64,000 bases of DNA from an uncultured Actinomycetes bacterium. Lineage in GTDB: Bacteria; Actinomycetota; Actinomycetes; Mycobacteriales; Nakamurellaceae. The position numbers and the translations under genes were made by a program. The stretch covers positions 1-64,000 of the forward strand of contig CALANS010000211.1 of NCBI GenBank assembly GCA_937926105.1. The letters run 5' to 3'. The notes below the pieces were generated by a model. The model was not told where the DNA came from. It saw only the letters and a program-made list of their open reading frames with translations, and ran no database searches. Positions 45,996-55,287 of the stretch are shown here, in pieces. Within the stretch, counting starts at the first letter, position 1. Each line of letters starts with the position of its first letter.

Positions 45996-46008
45996 TTCAG
46001 CTGCTGAA
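45996..46008. promoter_or_regulatory. Palindrome TTCAGC-T-GCTGAA before the aminotransferase
   Basis: A perfect 13-nt inverted repeat lies 24 nt before the ATG at 46033 in the 83-nt gap after the dehydratase. It may be a regulator site or a small hairpin affecting translation. No better evidence is available. Confidence 0.35.
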
Positions 46009-46032
46009 TTCGTGACCCAGTGGAGGACCTCC

Positions 46033-47355
46033 ATGCTGATCGACTCGTGGCCGGCCTCGGCTGCCGCGTGGGACCGTGCCAAACGCTCTTTGGCGGGGGG
46101 CGTATCGACCGGCATGCGAGGCTCGATGAAGCCGCATCCGCTGTTCTTCCAGGGCGGCCAGGGTGCTCGGCTGACCGATCTGGATGGCAATAGCTATCTC
46201 GATCACGTACTGGGCTGGGGACCCGTGATCCTGGGTCACGGGCACGCCGGGCTGACACGTGCCGTCGCCGAGGTTCTGGGTGGCGGTGCGACCTTCGGCG
46301 CGGGCCACCGGTGGGAGTACGAAGCCGCCGAACGGGTTCTGGCCGCCATCCCGGGAACCGAGCGGCTGATCTGGTCGAATACCGGCTCGGAGGCAACCCA
46401 GGTCGCGTTGCGTCTGGCGCGCGCCGCAACGGGCCGACACCGATTCGTGAAAATGATCGGTCACTACCACGGCTGGTCCGATAGTTTCCTGCTCGGCTAC
46501 CGCCCGGATCATCACGGCAGTCTGACCTCACTGGGCAGCCAGGGGCAGCGCGAGTCGGCGCTGGCGGATGTGAGCCTGCTTCCCTTCGGTGACCTGGAGG
46601 CGGCAGCGGCGGTACTCAAGGAACCGGAAGCCGACGTCGCGGCAGTGTTCGTCGAGCCGGTGCTATGCAACTCGGGCGTGATAGCGCCCCCGGAGGGCTA
46701 CCTCGCCGGTCTGCGGGAACTCTGCGATGCCACCGGGACTGTGTTGATCTTCGACGAGGTGATTACCGGATTCCGGCTTGCTCGTGGCGGTGCGGTCGAG
46801 AAGTATGGCGTGCAGCCGGATCTGGTAGTTCTGGCCAAGGCGATTGCCGGCGGCTATCCGCTATCGGCGGTGGCAGGCCGGGCCGCGCTGTTGGACCAGG
46901 TCATGTCCGGCGTGGTGCATGCCGGCACCTACAACGGCAATCCGGTGGTGCTGGCGGCCGCGGTCGCGACGCTGGACGCGCTGTCCGAAGAGGGGATCTA
47001 TCCTGCATTTGACGCGCGAGGGCGCGAATTGTCGGACGGCATGCGCACCGCCATTCGAACCCACGGTGTGCCAGGAACGGTCAATCAGGTAGGGCCGGTG
47101 GTGCAGTGCCTGTTCGGAGTCGACCAGGCCGACACGATCGAGACGTTCCTGGCTGGCGACCAGGTGTTCTACGACAGGCTGCTGGTCCACCTGTTGCGAC
47201 GGGGAGTCTTTGCGCTGCCAGGCGGTCGGTGGTACATCTCCACGGCACACACCGCCAGCGATATCGCTACGGTGGTGGGGGCATTCGAACAGGCGTTGGC
47301 GGCGACGGTGGCGGACGGTCCCGCGCCGATCCGTCCGGTTGCGGCGAGCGAGTGA
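46033..47355 (+). CDS. Class III aminotransferase, glutamate-1-semialdehyde 2,1-aminomutase-like
   Basis: A 440-residue PLP enzyme. The PLP-binding lysine is Lys269 in LAKAIAGGYPLSAVAG. Other motifs are the cofactor Asp in IFDEVITGFR, SNTGSEATQVALRLARAATG and GHYHGWSD. The ATG is fixed by GGAGG 6 nt upstream. In this setting it is more likely a catabolic transaminase or aminomutase than the haem pathway enzyme. Its stop overlaps the GTG of M81 copy 2. Confidence 0.88.
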   Translation: MLIDSWPASAAAWDRAKRSLAGGVSTGMRGSMKPHPLFFQGGQGARLTDLDGNSYLDHVLGWGPVILGHGHAGLTRAVAEVLGGGATFGAGHRWEYEAAERVLAAIPGTERLIWSNTGSEATQVALRLARAATGRHRFVKMIGHYHGWSDSFLLGYRPDHHGSLTSLGSQGQRESALADVSLLPFGDLEAAAAVLKEPEADVAAVFVEPVLCNSGVIAPPEGYLAGLRELCDATGTVLIFDEVITGFRLARGGAVEKYGVQPDLVVLAKAIAGGYPLSAVAGRAALLDQVMSGVVHAGTYNGNPVVLAAAVATLDALSEEGIYPAFDARGRELSDGMRTAIRTHGVPGTVNQVGPVVQCLFGVDQADTIETFLAGDQVFYDRLLVHLLRRGVFALPGGRWYISTAHTASDIATVVGAFEQALAATVADGPAPIRPVAASE

Positions 47356-48887
47356 GAGCGCCTCTCGGGGAGGAGAACGGTCACGCCCCGCCGGTGCGGA
47401 TTGCCGTTTTGGGGCTGTACCACGAGGCGAACACATTTTCCTCGGCACAGGCCGGCCTAGCACGCTATCGTGCCGATGGATGGCACACCGGCGACGCCAT
47501 GATCGCGCATTACCGTGATTCTCGGTCCGTGGTCGGCGGGTTCCTCGAAGCCGGGCCGGACGAGGACAACGTAGAGGTGCTGCCACTCCCGGTCGGGTTC
47601 GTTACCCCCTGCGGGCCGATTTCGGCCGAGGCGTACCAGATATTGGTAGACGAGATGCTGTGCGCGTTGCGGTCCGCAGGCCGGATAGACGCTGTGCTGC
47701 TGGTGTTGCACGGCGCGGCCGTGGCCGACGGTAACCTGCACGTGGACGCGGAGATCGCCGAGCGGGTGCGCACTGTCGTCGGATCCGGGGTGCCGATCGG
47801 CACCGTCGTAGACATGCACGCCAACGTGGAACAGCGCCTGGTGGACGCGGTGGACGTGTTGTTGGCGTATCAGACGAATCCGCATGTCGATGCCCGGCAG
47901 GTCGGGGCCGAGTGTCGACGCCTGGTGCTGCGCATCGTGCGGACGGGCGTGCGGCCCGCCACCGCGCTGGAGCGGTTACCGCTAGTGGTGACGATCGTTC
48001 GGCAGGACACCTCGACCGAGCCGATGGCCTCGCTGCTGCGGGCGGCCCGTGAGGTGGAGACGGAACCCGGGATGCTGGATGTCAGCATCGTAGAGGGATT
48101 TCCCTATGCCGATGTTCCGCAGATGGGGATGTCTGTGCTGGCCACACACCCTGATCCGGACGCGGCACGGGATGCGGCGCGGCGAGTAGCCGACGCGGTC
48201 TGGGCGGCCCGGGCAGACCTGCAGGGCGGCGGGCTGTCCGTGTCGGAGGCGGTCTCGGCCATCCTGGCGCATCGCGGCGATCGGCCACTGCTGGTCTTGG
48301 ATGTCGGCGACAACGTGGGTGGCGGTGGGCCCGGAGACTCAACCGTCTTGCTGGCGGAGGTGATCAGGCGGCGCGCTGCGGGGTGTGGGACCACGCTGTA
48401 TGACCCACAGGCGGTGGCGGCTCTGGATGGCACGCCGGTCGGCGGTCGCGTGGATGTGATGGCAGGTGGCCAGTCGCCAGAACAGGACGGCGTGCCCGTT
48501 CGCCTCATCGGCTCAATCACCGGTCGACACAGCGGTCTGTATGAGGAACCGCGAATCGCCCACGGTGGCTTCCGATTCTTCGATGGAGGCGACATGGTCG
48601 GCGTCCGCACCGATGACGGCATTGCCGTGGTGCTGACCTCGAAATCGGTCCAACCGATCTCTGCCGTCCAGTACCAGGTGGTCGGCATCGAGCCTACGCA
48701 GCTGAGCGCCGTCATCGGCAAGGGCGTGAACGGGCCCCGAGCCGGCTTCGCAGAGGTGTGCTCCGACCTCGTCGTCGTGGATACACCAGGCGTCACGCGC
48801 AACTCCGTCACCGGATTCAACTACCAGCACCGTCCGCATCCGATGTATCCCTTCGAACCCGAGACTGCCTATTCGGCGACACGATGA
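47352..48887 (+). CDS. M81-family (MlrC-like) metallopeptidase, copy 2
   Basis: A 511-residue M81 enzyme, intact. It has LGLYHEANTFSSA, the metal motifs VVDMHANVEQRLVDAVD and QTNPHVDARQ, and the MlrC C-terminal domain with LVLDVGDNVGGGGPGDS. The GTG at 47352 overlaps the previous stop (GTGA), so translation is coupled; an internal GTG at 47394 is the alternative. It is closely related to copy 3 and similar to copy 1. A frameshifted RidA gene follows 28 nt later. Confidence 0.87.
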   Translation: MRAPLGEENGHAPPVRIAVLGLYHEANTFSSAQAGLARYRADGWHTGDAMIAHYRDSRSVVGGFLEAGPDEDNVEVLPLPVGFVTPCGPISAEAYQILVDEMLCALRSAGRIDAVLLVLHGAAVADGNLHVDAEIAERVRTVVGSGVPIGTVVDMHANVEQRLVDAVDVLLAYQTNPHVDARQVGAECRRLVLRIVRTGVRPATALERLPLVVTIVRQDTSTEPMASLLRAAREVETEPGMLDVSIVEGFPYADVPQMGMSVLATHPDPDAARDAARRVADAVWAARADLQGGGLSVSEAVSAILAHRGDRPLLVLDVGDNVGGGGPGDSTVLLAEVIRRRAAGCGTTLYDPQAVAALDGTPVGGRVDVMAGGQSPEQDGVPVRLIGSITGRHSGLYEEPRIAHGGFRFFDGGDMVGVRTDDGIAVVLTSKSVQPISAVQYQVVGIEPTQLSAVIGKGVNGPRAGFAEVCSDLVVVDTPGVTRNSVTGFNYQHRPHPMYPFEPETAYSATR

Positions 48888-48915
48888 AACCCGGAAGCGC
48901 GAGGAGCGAGCGCCC

Positions 48916-49298
48916 ATGCCCAGAACTGCCGTGACCGGCGACTTGCCCGTCAGCCACCTTCCATTCTCCCGGGCATCCGCGCGGGGGATTTCGTCTTCGT
49001 CTCCGGGCAGGCAGCCGTGGACGACACCGGCGCTCACGTGCCCGGCGACTTCGCGGAGGAAATGGAGCGTGCCTTCTCGAACGTGACGCGCATCCTGGCC
49101 GCCGCGGGCGGAACGCTGGCCGACGTCGTTCAGGTGCGTGCCTACCTGGGAGACCGGCAGTATCGCGACGAATACAACGCCCGGTATCGGGACTACTTCG
49201 CCGACCCATTGCCGGCTCGGACCTCACTGTCGGTTGACTTGGGCGCGCTGAAGTTCGAGGTGGATGTGGTGGCCTACATCCCCGTCGGGGCGCCGTAG
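48916..49298 (+). pseudogene. RidA-family protein, frameshifted copy
   Basis: Compared with the intact RidA at 56346, this copy has the same start (MPRTAVTGDLPVSHLPFS) and the same C-terminal part (DDTGAHVPGDFAEEMERAFS onward), but one base is missing near 48968-48976. The length, 383 nt, is not a multiple of three; adding one base gives 127 residues. RidA enzymes hydrolyse reactive enamine/imine intermediates. A GTG at 49017 could make a 93-residue fragment lacking the first third. It may be a real mutation or an assembly error. Confidence 0.85.
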
Positions 49299-49303
49299 TC
49301 GCT

Positions 49304-49324
49304 GGATGGGCGCGGCGCCCATCC
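49304..49324. terminator. Terminator-like palindrome after the first RidA gene
   Basis: Two perfect 10-nt arms (GGATGGGCGC and its complement) flank one base, 5 nt after the RidA stop. The rest of the 244-nt gap to the next gene holds a promoter. Confidence 0.55.
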
Positions 49325-49449
49325 GGCTCACGGCAGGGTGTTACCCGGCTGCCCAGACGCTCAGTGGGTCGACCGGAAGCGGTCCGCGGCACGGGCGCGC
49401 GCATTGGTCACTCACAGTCTTCCGCTCAGCGAGTGCGAGTGCACGCTAT

Positions 49450-49478
49450 TGACACTGTCAGACACGCTGTGGACAATG
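49450..49478 (+). promoter_or_regulatory. Sigma-70-type promoter of the second importer
   Basis: TTGACA (49450-49455) and GACAAT (49473-49478) are 17 nt apart. The binding-protein ATG is about 65 nt further, with AAGGGA at 49530-49535 as ribosome binding site. Confidence 0.65.
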
Positions 49479-49542
49479 GGATGGCATTTTCGCTGCATGG
49501 AACATGAGTGGTGTCGCTCGTTAGCTACGAAGGGACTCTGAA

Positions 49543-51168
49543 ATGAAACGTGCGCGGCGCGGGTCCGCCCGGTTTGGGAGCACCATCGCGTTACTGGCTT
49601 CAGTCGGCCTCGCCATCGCGGCGTGTGGTTCGTCCGGAACGGCCGGTTCCAGCAGCGATGCCGGGGGGAATTCTCCCGGCGCATCGGCCAGCGGCAACGC
49701 TCCCGATACGAACCAACCGGCCTCCACCGGTCCGGCGTCGCCTCGCAAGGCACAGAACAAGCTGATCGCTATCGCGGTGCAGGACCCGGGTACCCTCGAC
49801 TACACCAAGAGCAACCTGACCGCATTAGCCCTGTGGATTCCGAACATTGTGGAGCCTTTGGTCTATTTCGATGCCGATGGCCAGGCCGTGCCAGGAGTCT
49901 CCGACAAGTGGACCATCAGCGACGACCAGAAGACCTACTCCTTCCACATCCGCGATACAACGTTTTCCAATGGCGCGCCGGTGACCGCGGACGACGTGGT
50001 CTACTCGCTCAATACCATGAAGGCGAGTCCTGTCACCCGGAACGCGACCGCCTACTCGGCCGTGACAAGCATCAAGAAGACCGACGACCATACCGTCGAG
50101 GTCACACTGAGCAGGCCGTCCAGATCGTTCTTTCTCGGGATGGGTTCGACATCGGGGCTGATCCAGCCGAAGGCGTCGGCATCCAGCATCGCAACGGACC
50201 CGATCGGAACGGGGCCATACAAGCTCGTGAAGTACGTGCCGAACGACTCCATCACACTCACCGCGAACACCAGCTATTGGGGCACCAAGCCAGCCATTCC
50301 CGATGTGACAATCAAGATCATTCCCGACCAGAACGCCGCACTCAACGCGCTCAAGGCAGGCGAGGCGGACCTGTTCGCTCCGGCTGGCGCGCAATTCTGG
50401 TCGCAGATCACCAAGGAGGGGCTGGACAAGAAGTACCACTTGATCACCTACCCACAATCGGGTGAGCCCACCTATGGCGTGATCAACAGCAGGGTGCCCG
50501 AGAAGGAACGCCAGGTGATCGCTCAGGTATTCGACCGCGACGCGATCAAGGCCCTGTTCAACGCTCCCTGGGGCATCAAGACCACCTGCACCTTCGGCGA
50601 GCCCAACCGCTCCTGGTTCCAGCCCTACAGCGCGGGTAGTTGCGCGAACCCGTACGACCCGAAGGCCGCGGCGGCTGCGGTGGCGTCGAATGGGTACGGT
50701 GACCAGGAGCTGGAATTCACCTCGCTGACCGATGTCGGTGACCTGAAGCCTCCGGCGGAGGTGATGATCGCGGAGATGCAGGCTGCGGGATTCAAGGTCA
50801 AGAACAACGCGGTCGATCTGGCTCGCTACTCCCAGTTGGTGTTTTCCGCCAAGCAGCCCGACTTCGATGTCACGGTCATGGCTGGTAGCGACGACCCCAC
50901 GAGCTGGGCCTGCCCGGACAAGACGCAGGTGAGTTGGTCGACTTACTGCAGCGAGAAGTACACCTCCTTGCTCGCCCAGGCGGACGCCGCGGCATCGACT
51001 GCCGAGTACGACAAGATCATGAAGCAGGCCATGGACACGCTTACCCGGGATGCCGTCATCGTTCCGATGATCTCCAAGTCCGGGGTGGGATTGATGAGCC
51101 CGGACTTGCAAGGCTGGCAGGATCCGAACGTCTTCGTGGGAATTCGGCTAGCCGACCTGCACTGGTGA
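49543..51168 (+). CDS. Oligopeptide-type ABC substrate-binding lipoprotein, importer 2
   Basis: A 541-residue family-5 binding protein. It has a Sec lipoprotein signal with the lipobox ALLASVGLAIAACGSSG and no twin-arginine pair, unlike its counterpart in importer 1. A Ser/Gly/Ala/Pro linker follows, then the binding domain (IAVQDPGTLDYTKSNLTALA). It carries its own promoter and is followed by a strong hairpin. The ligand is unknown. Confidence 0.92.
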   Translation: MKRARRGSARFGSTIALLASVGLAIAACGSSGTAGSSSDAGGNSPGASASGNAPDTNQPASTGPASPRKAQNKLIAIAVQDPGTLDYTKSNLTALALWIPNIVEPLVYFDADGQAVPGVSDKWTISDDQKTYSFHIRDTTFSNGAPVTADDVVYSLNTMKASPVTRNATAYSAVTSIKKTDDHTVEVTLSRPSRSFFLGMGSTSGLIQPKASASSIATDPIGTGPYKLVKYVPNDSITLTANTSYWGTKPAIPDVTIKIIPDQNAALNALKAGEADLFAPAGAQFWSQITKEGLDKKYHLITYPQSGEPTYGVINSRVPEKERQVIAQVFDRDAIKALFNAPWGIKTTCTFGEPNRSWFQPYSAGSCANPYDPKAAAAAVASNGYGDQELEFTSLTDVGDLKPPAEVMIAEMQAAGFKVKNNAVDLARYSQLVFSAKQPDFDVTVMAGSDDPTSWACPDKTQVSWSTYCSEKYTSLLAQADAAASTAEYDKIMKQAMDTLTRDAVIVPMISKSGVGLMSPDLQGWQDPNVFVGIRLADLHW

Positions 51169-51174
51169 CGGACA

Positions 51175-51221
51175 CGTCGCCGGATGCCACCGCTGGGGTG
51201 CAGCGCTGGCATCCGGCGACG
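51175..51221 (+). terminator. Partial terminator/attenuator hairpin after the binding-protein gene
   Basis: CGTCGCCGGATGCCA (51175-51189) pairs perfectly with 51207-51221 across a 17-nt loop that can pair further (GCTG with CAGC). It starts 7 nt after the stop. Hairpins in this place in binding-protein-dependent operons protect the upstream mRNA or cut read-through, giving more binding protein than permease. Confidence 0.7.
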
Positions 51222-51300
51222 CTCCGGCAGCAACGGGCGGCAGCGGGGTCAGCCTCGGCCAGGACTTGGTAGTCGTCCGACGGTGTGAACAGGGGGTGTC

Positions 51301-52248
51301 ATGGTCAGATTTTTGGTGCGGCGGCTGGCCACCTTCGTGGTCACCCTTGTCGTGTCGTCGATCGTGATCTTTCTGATGATCCGCCTGACCGGTGGAAGCG
51401 TGGCGGCAACGATTCTCGGAAAGAACGGAACTCCCGCCGCGATCCGCGAGCTACAACGTTCTTTCGGGTTGGATCGCCCGCTCGTGATTCAGTATTTCGA
51501 CTGGGTCCGCGGGATGCTGTCTGGCGACCTGGGCAAATCGTTTCGAACGAATGCGCCGGTCGGTAGCCTGATCTATTCCAGTCTGCCAGTATCGGTACCG
51601 CTCGCCTGCGCCGGGCTGGTTTTGGCCATCGCGATTGCGGTGCCGGTCGGCACCTATGCGGCCCGCAATGTCGGCAGACCGTCGGGTGCGATTGTGGCCC
51701 TCTTCAGCCAGGTTGGCATTGCCGTTCCGGTGTTCTGGGCGGGATTGCTGCTCTCGCTCCTGGTTGGCGTCAAGCTCGGTTGGTTACCCACCGGCGGTTG
51801 GACGCCGTGGTCGACCAGCGTGAGCGGCGCGATCACCTCGTTGATCCTGCCGTCCATCACCCTGGGGCTGGTGATGGCAGCGTCCATGAGCCGCTATGTG
51901 CGGACGATGGTCCTCGACGTGATGAACGAGGACTACGTCCGGACCGCCCGCGCGACCGGGATGACCCGCACCGGAGCGCTGCTATCCGTCGGGCTGCGCA
52001 ACGCGGCCCTTCCCCTCGTGACCGTGCTGGGTCTTCAGATCGGAGAGTTGGTGGGAGGCACGGTGATCGTGGAGAGCGTGTTCTCGCTGCCCGGACTCAG
52101 CCGGATGATCCTGTCGAACGTGACGGCTCGGGAACTCACCGTGGTGCAATCAACCGTCATGCTCATCGTTGCATTCGTGATGGTGGTCAACCTGATTGTC
52201 GACGTCCTGTACGGCTTGCTTGACCCCCGGGTCGGAGTGGCCCGATGA
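51301..52248 (+). CDS. Dipeptide/oligopeptide ABC transporter permease (DppB type), importer 2
   Basis: A 315-residue permease with about six helices. It begins MVRFLVRRLATFVVTLVVSS. The EAA loop is DYVRTARATGMTRTGALLSV. AGGGGG precedes the ATG. It overlaps the next gene by ATGA. It forms the channel of importer 2 with the following gene. Confidence 0.92.
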   Translation: MVRFLVRRLATFVVTLVVSSIVIFLMIRLTGGSVAATILGKNGTPAAIRELQRSFGLDRPLVIQYFDWVRGMLSGDLGKSFRTNAPVGSLIYSSLPVSVPLACAGLVLAIAIAVPVGTYAARNVGRPSGAIVALFSQVGIAVPVFWAGLLLSLLVGVKLGWLPTGGWTPWSTSVSGAITSLILPSITLGLVMAASMSRYVRTMVLDVMNEDYVRTARATGMTRTGALLSVGLRNAALPLVTVLGLQIGELVGGTVIVESVFSLPGLSRMILSNVTARELTVVQSTVMLIVAFVMVVNLIVDVLYGLLDPRVGVAR

Positions 52249-53147
52249 GCGATCTCTTGCCGACCGGCGACGAGGTGCGATTGGTGCCGGCGGAATCGAT
52301 CTCCGACGCGACGTCGCGTAGGCATCGGCGGCGATGGAACCTGTCCTTGGTCATCGGTGGCACGATCACGGTGCTGTTTCTTGCCGTCGCGATGATCTCG
52401 TTGTTCTACCTGCCTTCGGATCCCAACCTCCCCGACGTGGTGAATCGGTTGTTGCCGCCCGGCTCTCCTGGCCACCTGCTCGGCACCGATGCATTGGGAC
52501 GCGATGTGGTGGCAAGCTTGATGGCCGGCGCCAAGACGTCGGTGTTCATCGGAGCCTGTGGTTCGTTCCTGGGAATGGCGCTCGGACTGCTGGGCGGGCT
52601 CAGCGCCGCCGCCGGAGGTCGATGGGCCGACGAGGGTGTCATGCGGGTGGCCGACGTCTTGCTGTCGATTCCGGGGATCATCACCGCGCTGGTCCTGGCC
52701 ACCAGCATCGGCTCCGGGGCGGTGACGACCATCATTGCGCTGGCCCTGTTCTTCTCCCCCTCATTTGCTCGGGTCATCAGGTCAGCGGCACTGGGTGTGC
52801 TGGCCGAGGACTACATCACCGCGGCACGCCTGTACGGCCGAGGCCGAGTATTCGTCCTGATCCGGCATGTCGTACCGAATATCGCCGGTGTCCTGATCAT
52901 CCAGTTCACGCTGTACTTTGCGGTAGGCATCCTCGTCGAGGCCGCACTGTCCTACCTCGGAGTCGGCGTTGCGCGGCCTACCATCTCCTGGGGTTTGCTG
53001 CTCAACGAGGCGCAGGACCAGGTTGGCGTCTCGTCACCGTTGGCGATCTGGCCCGGCCTGGCCATTGTCTTGGTGGTTCTGGGACTGAACCTGCTGGGTG
53101 ACGGGTTGCGTGACGTCCTTGATCCCAAGCTGTCGCGGAGGCGGTGA
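52245..53147 (+). CDS. Dipeptide/oligopeptide ABC transporter permease (DppC type), importer 2
   Basis: A 300-residue permease: cytoplasmic N-terminus, a helix at about 35-55, GTDALGRDVVASLMAGAKTS and an EAA loop (DYITAARLYGRGRVFVLIRH). It starts in an ATGA overlap, and its stop overlaps the ATG of the next gene (TGATG). Confidence 0.92.
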   Translation: MSDLLPTGDEVRLVPAESISDATSRRHRRRWNLSLVIGGTITVLFLAVAMISLFYLPSDPNLPDVVNRLLPPGSPGHLLGTDALGRDVVASLMAGAKTSVFIGACGSFLGMALGLLGGLSAAAGGRWADEGVMRVADVLLSIPGIITALVLATSIGSGAVTTIIALALFFSPSFARVIRSAALGVLAEDYITAARLYGRGRVFVLIRHVVPNIAGVLIIQFTLYFAVGILVEAALSYLGVGVARPTISWGLLLNEAQDQVGVSSPLAIWPGLAIVLVVLGLNLLGDGLRDVLDPKLSRRR

Positions 53148-54151
53148 TGGGTGCTGAGAACGCCTTGCAGGTCCGGGACTTGGTGGTGCACCGGGGCGAC
53201 CTGAGCGCTGTGCGTGGAGTGAGCTTCAGTGTCGGTGCAGGCAGTCGAATGGGGCTGGTCGGCGAGTCCGGAGCCGGAAAGAGCCTGACCGCGCTCGCGG
53301 TCATGGGATTGCTGCCGGTCGGGTGGCAGGTGTCAGGGTCCGTGATGCACGACGGCATCGATCTGACCACGCTGGGCGACCGCGCCTTTTCGAGCCGGCG
53401 AGGGCGAACCCTGTCCATGGTGTTCCAGGACCCGATGTCAGCGCTCAATCCGACCAAGCGGGTGGGCGAGCAGATCTCCACCGTGATCCGCCGGCACACC
53501 GGAGTGTCGGCGGAAGCCGCCCGGGTACAGACCCTGGACCTGATGGAGCAGATGAACCTGCCTCGCGCGGCATCTATGATGCGCTCATACCCCCATGCGC
53601 TTTCCGGCGGACAGCGGCAACGCATCATGATCGCAATGGCACTGGCCTGCTACCCCAAGTTGATCATTGCCGACGAACCGACGACCGCGCTCGACGTGAC
53701 CGTCCAGAAACAGGTCCTCACGTTGCTCGACTCGGCCGTCAGGGAGCGCGGCTGCGCTCTGCTGATGATTACCCACGACCTACCGGTGATCGCAGCCCTG
53801 TGCGATACCGTCGCCGTCATGTACGGCGGCCGGATAGTGGAATCCGGTCCCGTCGACCGGGTCTTCCGCGCTCCCCGTCACCCCTATACGCGTGGCCTGC
53901 TGGACTCCCAGCCCACGATGGATAACATTGCACTGGATGGAAGTTCGCGCCTGCCGTCGATTCCCGGGATGGTGCCCCCGTTGGCAGAAATGCCCACTGG
54001 ATGCGCGTTCCGAACGCGATGCATGGCGGCGACGGATGCGTGTGCCGCCATGCCCGAGCTGGATGACGGACCCTCGCGGGTCGCCTGCTGGCATCCCATA
54101 GCGGCTCCTTCGGGCTCGCGAGCCGAGCGGACGATCGCGGGCGAATCATGA
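53147..54151 (+). CDS. Oligopeptide ABC transporter ATP-binding protein (DppD type), importer 2
   Basis: A 334-residue ATPase: Walker A VGESGAGKSLTA, Q-loop VFQDPMSALNP, signature LSGGQRQRIMIAMAL, Walker [13 protein letters not shown]. The Cys-rich C-terminal extension is present (CAFRTRCMAATDAC and ACWHP). The ATG at 53147 is preferred over the GTG at 53144 because GGAGG lies 5 nt before it. It overlaps the next gene by ATGA. Confidence 0.93.
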   Translation: MGAENALQVRDLVVHRGDLSAVRGVSFSVGAGSRMGLVGESGAGKSLTALAVMGLLPVGWQVSGSVMHDGIDLTTLGDRAFSSRRGRTLSMVFQDPMSALNPTKRVGEQISTVIRRHTGVSAEAARVQTLDLMEQMNLPRAASMMRSYPHALSGGQRQRIMIAMALACYPKLIIADEPTTALDVTVQKQVLTLLDSAVRERGCALLMITHDLPVIAALCDTVAVMYGGRIVESGPVDRVFRAPRHPYTRGLLDSQPTMDNIALDGSSRLPSIPGMVPPLAEMPTGCAFRTRCMAATDACAAMPELDDGPSRVACWHPIAAPSGSRAERTIAGES

Positions 54152-55011
54152 GTGCGACCGGTCAGGGCGGCCCCGTGCCGGTGGGAGAGAATCCCGAGTC
54201 GGAGCCGGTATTGCAGGCGCGCGGGATCTGGCAGCACTATCCGTTGCCGCGTACCCGACTCGTCGGTCCCAGACCGATGCTGACCGCGCTGAATGATGTG
54301 ACCTTTGAGGTGATGCGCGGCGAGGCCGTGGGGTTGGTCGGGGAGTCGGGGTCTGGCAAGTCGACCCTGACGCGCATCCTCACCGGTGACGAGCGCCCGA
54401 CCAAGGGCGACGTGCGGTTCGCCGGGCAGGATGTCTGGGCAGTGAGCTCCTCGTTGCGCAAGCAATTCCGCCGATCGGTGCAGGTGGTGCTGCAGAACCC
54501 GCGAAGCTCCTTGGATCCCCGGATGCGGGTCGGCCGGTCCTTGATGGAGCCGCTACGCAGTCTCCACGTTGAGGGCGACCATGCCGCACGAGTCGCGCAG
54601 GTCCTCGAACAGGTCGGCCTGGGCCCAGATGCGCTGCACAAATACCCGCATGAGTTCTCTGGGGGTCAGCTGCAGCGCGTCGCAATCGCCCGGGCGTTGA
54701 TGCCGTCGCCGAGCGTACTGATCGCGGACGAACCGGTTTCGGCGCTGGATGTCTCGATCCGTGCGCAAGTCCTCAACCTACTCAAGGATCTCGTTGCCGA
54801 GCTGGGGCTGACGCTGGTACTCATCGCACACGACCTGTCAGTGGTGGCATACACCACCAGCCGGGTCGCCGTGATGTCGGCCGGCCGGATCGTGGAGGTG
54901 GGACGACCGTTGACCTTGTTCAGCGAGCCACAGGCAGAAGCGACCAGGGCGCTGGTTGGCGCCGTGCTGACAGTCGAGGGCGGCCTGGCCGGGACTGCGC
55001 TGCGCAGCTGA
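54148..55011 (+). CDS. Oligopeptide ABC transporter ATP-binding protein (DppF type), importer 2
   Basis: A 287-residue ATPase: Walker [14 protein letters not shown], signature FSGGQLQRVAIARAL, Walker B VLIADEPVSALD. It ends soon after the nucleotide-binding domain and lacks the Cys-rich extension its partner has; in importer 1 the reverse is true. It closes the importer 2 operon. Confidence 0.92.
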   Translation: MSATGQGGPVPVGENPESEPVLQARGIWQHYPLPRTRLVGPRPMLTALNDVTFEVMRGEAVGLVGESGSGKSTLTRILTGDERPTKGDVRFAGQDVWAVSSSLRKQFRRSVQVVLQNPRSSLDPRMRVGRSLMEPLRSLHVEGDHAARVAQVLEQVGLGPDALHKYPHEFSGGQLQRVAIARALMPSPSVLIADEPVSALDVSIRAQVLNLLKDLVAELGLTLVLIAHDLSVVAYTTSRVAVMSAGRIVEVGRPLTLFSEPQAEATRALVGAVLTVEGGLAGTALRS

Positions 55012-55209
55012 CCGTTTGGCGGGCCAACCGCCAGATGCGCGCGCTGGCGGTCGGTTCGTGTGAGGGGCGCGCCAGAGCATGAGAGGGTGTGATGCCTGCT
55101 GCGATCGGCATGATCCACGTGCTGGCTTCGCCGACCGTCAGGGCTGGACGACTACCCGTTCCGACTCTGCGCCAGCGTGATCAGGATCGCGGCACGCACG
55201 TCACACCCG

Positions 55210-55238
55210 TTGACCGCCTGCGCGTGGACCGATACATT
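55210..55238 (+). promoter_or_regulatory. Sigma-70-type promoter before the decayed M81 gene
   Basis: TTGACC (55210-55215) and TACATT (55233-55238) are 17 nt apart, about 50 nt before the GTG at 55288. The promoter is still good although the gene behind it is broken, perhaps because it serves the intact RidA gene downstream. Confidence 0.6.
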
Positions 55239-55287
55239 ACTCCAACAGAACAGCAGTTCCGAGTGGTGGAACATCGCGGAGGTGACA

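Noticed and set aside
49264..49541. Small frames in the gap before the second binding-protein gene
   Set aside because: They have no ribosome binding site or homology; the gap holds a terminator-like palindrome and a promoter.
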